Shown here: positions 61,631 to 64,000 of the stretch, in pieces
How the letters are laid out: each line of letters begins with the position of its first letter
Position numbering within the stretch: the stretch's first letter is position 1
NCBI GenBank assembly: GCA_041394885.1
Contig: JAWKHI010000027.1
Location: forward strand, 1 to 64,000
Length of the DNA stretch: 64,000 nt
Source of the DNA: DSOI01 sp041394885
GTDB lineage: Bacteria > Acidobacteriota > Terriglobia > Bryobacterales > Bryobacteraceae
Reading direction: 5' to 3'
Program-made: the position numbers and the translations under genes
Notes under the pieces: model-generated
Told to the model about the DNA's origin: nothing
Databases searched by the model: none
The model's input: the letters and a program-made list of their open reading frames with translations, nothing else

Positions 61631-62308
61631 ATGCATCGATTCACCGGCCAAATCCTGGCCACAGTCCTGCTGGCGACCGGCGCCATCACAGCCAATGCGC
61701 AGGAGATCAAGATCGGCTCCGTAATCTACCTGCAGAACAAATTTTCAGCTGGCGGCCGGGACCACTTTCTCGACACCCAAGGCCGCGTCAAGGACAACCA
61801 CAAGGACAAACAGCAGCACAACTTGTTCGTGTTGACCAACTCCAGCAAGGATCGCGACAAGGGCTCGGGCAGTTGGAAGGTGATCTCGCACAGCAAGAAA
61901 GAGGGAGAACCGCTTGCCTATGGCGATAGGATCAGCTTGCAGAACATGCATCCCAACGCTGGATACCTCGATGAAGGGGATGACATGTGGGCGGATGAAT
62001 ATGGCCCGCTTTTCAAGCGAAGGGGTCGCGAGATCAATGACTACCCCGTGTTCACCGCGAACGTAGCAAAGGACAACTCGGAAACCTGGATCGTTGGGGG
62101 CCGTCCCAACGTCAAGAGTGGCGCCGTGGTCAAGGCGGGAGAGTGGATCACCCTCGAGGCCGCATCTCACCCCGGTCATTTCCTCAGGGCCGGTTTCCTC
62201 GCGCAAGAGTTGCCCAAGTTCAAGAGCTACGGAGCGCGCAATTTGGTCTACACCTCCAACTCGCATTTTGGCCAGGGTGAGAATCTCTGGATTCCGATCC
62301 TGAAATAG
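61631..62308 (+). CDS. Secreted protein, possible beta-trefoil fold
   Basis: 225 residues. Signal peptide (MHRFTGQILATVLLATGAITANAQ) and AAGGAGG 11 bases before the ATG. The mature part has repeated blocks of the kind seen in MIR/ricin-type beta-trefoils: IGSVIYLQNKF...HFLDTQGR, YGDRISLQNMHPNAGYLD, AGEWITLEAASHPGHFLRA, each a strand pair with a conserved L-x-N or L-x-x turn. No catalytic residues. May bind sugars or lipids outside the cell. The next gene, 150 bases on, encodes a secreted CAP plus lectin protein, so the two may work together. Confidence 0.65.
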   Translation: MHRFTGQILATVLLATGAITANAQEIKIGSVIYLQNKFSAGGRDHFLDTQGRVKDNHKDKQQHNLFVLTNSSKDRDKGSGSWKVISHSKKEGEPLAYGDRISLQNMHPNAGYLDEGDDMWADEYGPLFKRRGREINDYPVFTANVAKDNSETWIVGGRPNVKSGAVVKAGEWITLEAASHPGHFLRAGFLAQELPKFKSYGARNLVYTSNSHFGQGENLWIPILK

Positions 62309-62354
62309 CGGCGCGCCGCGTCACCGCTCGCCAACATTAGGTTGTGAGAACAAC

Positions 62355-62381
62355 AGGGGACCGGGGTGTTCCGGGTCCCCT
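62355..62381 (+). terminator. Hairpin between the two secreted-protein genes
   Basis: AGGGGACC and GGTCCCCT-type arms with one bulged base and a short G/T-rich loop, 47 bases after the stop. No T-tract. May end or reduce transcription into the next gene; function uncertain. Confidence 0.45.
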
Positions 62382-62458
62382 GGGCAGGCCATGGTTAAGA
62401 TCCAGGAGAAGAAGTCGGGGTTAACCAAAGCCGCACATGGAATTTAAGGATTCGCTTC

Positions 62459-64000
62459 ATGAACTTGCGTATTGCTGTTTTCCTCGCGATCGGCCTCTCA
62501 GGGCTCAGTATCCACGCCCAGACTCCCAGTTACTGGCTTGCGACCGTCGAAAGGACGCCAACCGCTACTACCTATACCTACAACGTGAAGGCGCCGGACT
62601 TCTTCGTGGCTTGGCTGCTCGAGGCGAACGAACGCGGCGGCGGCCGCCCCATCAGCAAGACTGTCGATGGCAAAAAGTATACCTTCGTTCCCCAGTTCTT
62701 CAGTTGGGATACCAACGGATCCGCACCGGTGCGGACCGGACAGATCCGTGTGGACAACAGCAACAACCGCCTGAACGGCGCGTGGAAAAGTGACCAGAAG
62801 CTGAAGTCTGATCAGACGTTGATCGGCGTGTTGGATTCGGCGGCAACGCCTTCGAGCCCCGGCAGCCCCTGGCGCCAAGCGGACCTTCTGGCGCTGCGCT
62901 GGGAAGGCACCGGTGCTCCCGGGCTGAAGTATAGCGAGAAGATTTCCGAAATCATGCAGCTTCGGAACAAGCTGGCCAGCTTCAACGACGGGCCAACCAA
63001 ACCGGCGGCCTACTTCCCCTCGGTCCAGGTTCCCACCAATCTGGATCAGGTCCGTTCGCTCATGTTGGCATACGGAAATGCCGGCCGCCGCGACCCTGAT
63101 TTCCGAAAGAATAACGGCGCGAAAACGGCCACCAGCCTGGCCCCGGCGACGGTCGCGACGCTCAAGAACAGTGCCGAAAAAGTGAACAAGGACAGCCCCG
63201 TCCCGCCTTACTTCAAAGACCTGGTCATGGACTCCAAGCTCAATGAAGCGGCGCAGCTTCAGGCGGAGTATCAAGCCTCCATTACGAGGCAGGGGCACGA
63301 CGGCCCCTCCCGGTTCAAAGATCCCAAGAGCGGCAGCGTGGTTAACCTTTCCGGCCTTGGCGATCGCTCCAAATTCTTCGCCGGTATCTACAACGTGGTG
63401 GAAGCGGCCGGATACGGCGCACTCGGTGACTTCCCACACCGCTGGATGTCGGGCGATACTCACTTCCGGCCATGGTTCAACGTTGACAAATTTTATCCCT
63501 CCATCGGCTACGGCGTGGCCAAGGGATCGGACGGCAACTGGTACTTTGCGGCGGTGGTCTCCTGGGAAGACAAGCCCTCCGGGTCGCCGACGCCGTCCGC
63601 CCGGGCGACCCAACCGGCTCCCTCGGTGCAACCGGCTCCCCCGGTACAACCCGCGCAAGGGGATGGCTTTCCACTGCGCGCCGGCACAACGTTTGTTCAG
63701 AATCGCAAGTATCGCTCTGAGTCCGGCAACCACTATCTCGTCTTCCAGCCGGACGGGAACGTCGTTGTCTACACCGCGGCCAATCAGTTCGTTTGGGGCT
63801 TGAACACGATCACTCCCAAATTCAATCAGGCGAAGACCGTCGCCTTGCAGGCGGACGGCAATCTGGTTGTCCATGGCCCGAATCGTGTTTACATCTGGTC
63901 GGCGCTGACCAGGAACCCCGACGCGAGCGCGTACCTCACCCTGACCCCTGACGGCGCGCTGCGGCTGGTGTCCGGCAAAACCGGCGCCACTTTGTGGGCC
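62459..64000 (+). CDS. Secreted CAP-domain plus bulb-type lectin protein, cut by window end
   Basis: 514 codons are present and the frame is open at the last base. Signal peptide (RIAVFLAIGLSGLSIHAQ). Residues about 30-250 have no clear family. About 255-375 resemble a CAP/SCP domain: SKLNEAAQLQAEYQASITRQGHDG, FFAGIYNVVEAAGYG, FRPWFNVDKFYPSIGYGVAKGSDGNWYFAAVVS. A Pro-rich spacer (APSVQPAPPVQP) leads to B-lectin-like repeats (YLVFQPDGNVVVYT, ALQADGNLVVHG, LTLTPDGALRLVS) that carry the QxDGNLVVY mannose-binding pattern. AAGGA precedes the ATG. A secreted defence or adhesion factor is possible; known CAP proteins have several roles. Confidence 0.8.
   Translation, partial: MNLRIAVFLAIGLSGLSIHAQTPSYWLATVERTPTATTYTYNVKAPDFFVAWLLEANERGGGRPISKTVDGKKYTFVPQFFSWDTNGSAPVRTGQIRVDNSNNRLNGAWKSDQKLKSDQTLIGVLDSAATPSSPGSPWRQADLLALRWEGTGAPGLKYSEKISEIMQLRNKLASFNDGPTKPAAYFPSVQVPTNLDQVRSLMLAYGNAGRRDPDFRKNNGAKTATSLAPATVATLKNSAEKVNKDSPVPPYFKDLVMDSKLNEAAQLQAEYQASITRQGHDGPSRFKDPKSGSVVNLSGLGDRSKFFAGIYNVVEAAGYGALGDFPHRWMSGDTHFRPWFNVDKFYPSIGYGVAKGSDGNWYFAAVVSWEDKPSGSPTPSARATQPAPSVQPAPPVQPAQGDGFPLRAGTTFVQNRKYRSESGNHYLVFQPDGNVVVYTAANQFVWGLNTITPKFNQAKTVALQADGNLVVHGPNRVYIWSALTRNPDASAYLTLTPDGALRLVSGKTGATLWA

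Overview
The window reads as high-GC chromosomal DNA from an Acidobacteriota bacterium, most likely a Bryobacterales/Solibacter-type organism. This is inferred from gene content: large secreted proteins built from SBBP, BACON-like and IPT/TIG modules, PknB-type kinases (one fused to an FGE-like domain), a membrane one-component regulator with a TolB-like propeller, ECF sigma/anti-sigma pairs and multiheme cytochromes. No rRNA, tRNA, CRISPR array or intact insertion sequence was found.

Layout. 1-1838: the start of an RND efflux operon on the minus strand (TolC-type lipoprotein, then an adaptor cut by the window edge). 2459-3301: no convincing gene. 3302-7038: minus-strand envelope-stress operon (ECF sigma, anti-sigma, two small membrane proteins, a DUF4097-type protein broken by frameshift). 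7288-13309: lipid-flippase-like membrane protein, nrdR, rpoD and an SLC12-like transporter. 13384-20296: kinase-FGE fusion and three secreted proteins, the last with 261-bp IPT repeats. 20485-24848: ion-homeostasis group (CorC-like, CorA, and a convergent MscS/MgtE_N-CBS/small MgtE_N operon). 25168-35625: a tightly coupled seven-gene plus-strand operon (aldehyde dehydrogenase, class-III aminotransferase, nitrilase-family amidase, Orn/Lys/Arg decarboxylase, ATP-grasp ligase, C45 acyltransferase/hydrolase, APC permease), the best candidate here for an uncharacterised pathway, probably amine or basic amino acid catabolism. 35582-37505: jelly-roll polysaccharide-lyase-like protein and an octaheme cytochrome c with four frame breaks. 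37537-43153: complete TolC/adaptor/RND efflux operon.

43140-52626: two paralogous giant secreted proteins on the minus strand, divergent from a membrane-bound HTH/TolB-propeller regulator. The gap between them holds a good sigma70 promoter and three TGGACA hexamers at exact 10-bp spacing, which together look like a self-contained sensor-and-target unit. 52596-58717: gluQ, a CcmE with Cys in place of the haem-binding His, a PQQ dehydrogenase with two haem domains and an Asp-x-Asp site typical of lanthanide enzymes, a possible cysteine hydrolase, and a Tat-exported sulfatase. 58832-61143: a kinase fragment, a DUF1835 protein and a kinase that stops where relatives continue into a membrane segment. 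61631-64000: a secreted possibly beta-trefoil protein and a CAP plus bulb-lectin protein cut by the window end.

Two otherwise well-conserved genes carry several single-base frame changes (3302-4790 and 36310-37505), so base-level assembly error has to be weighed against real gene decay.
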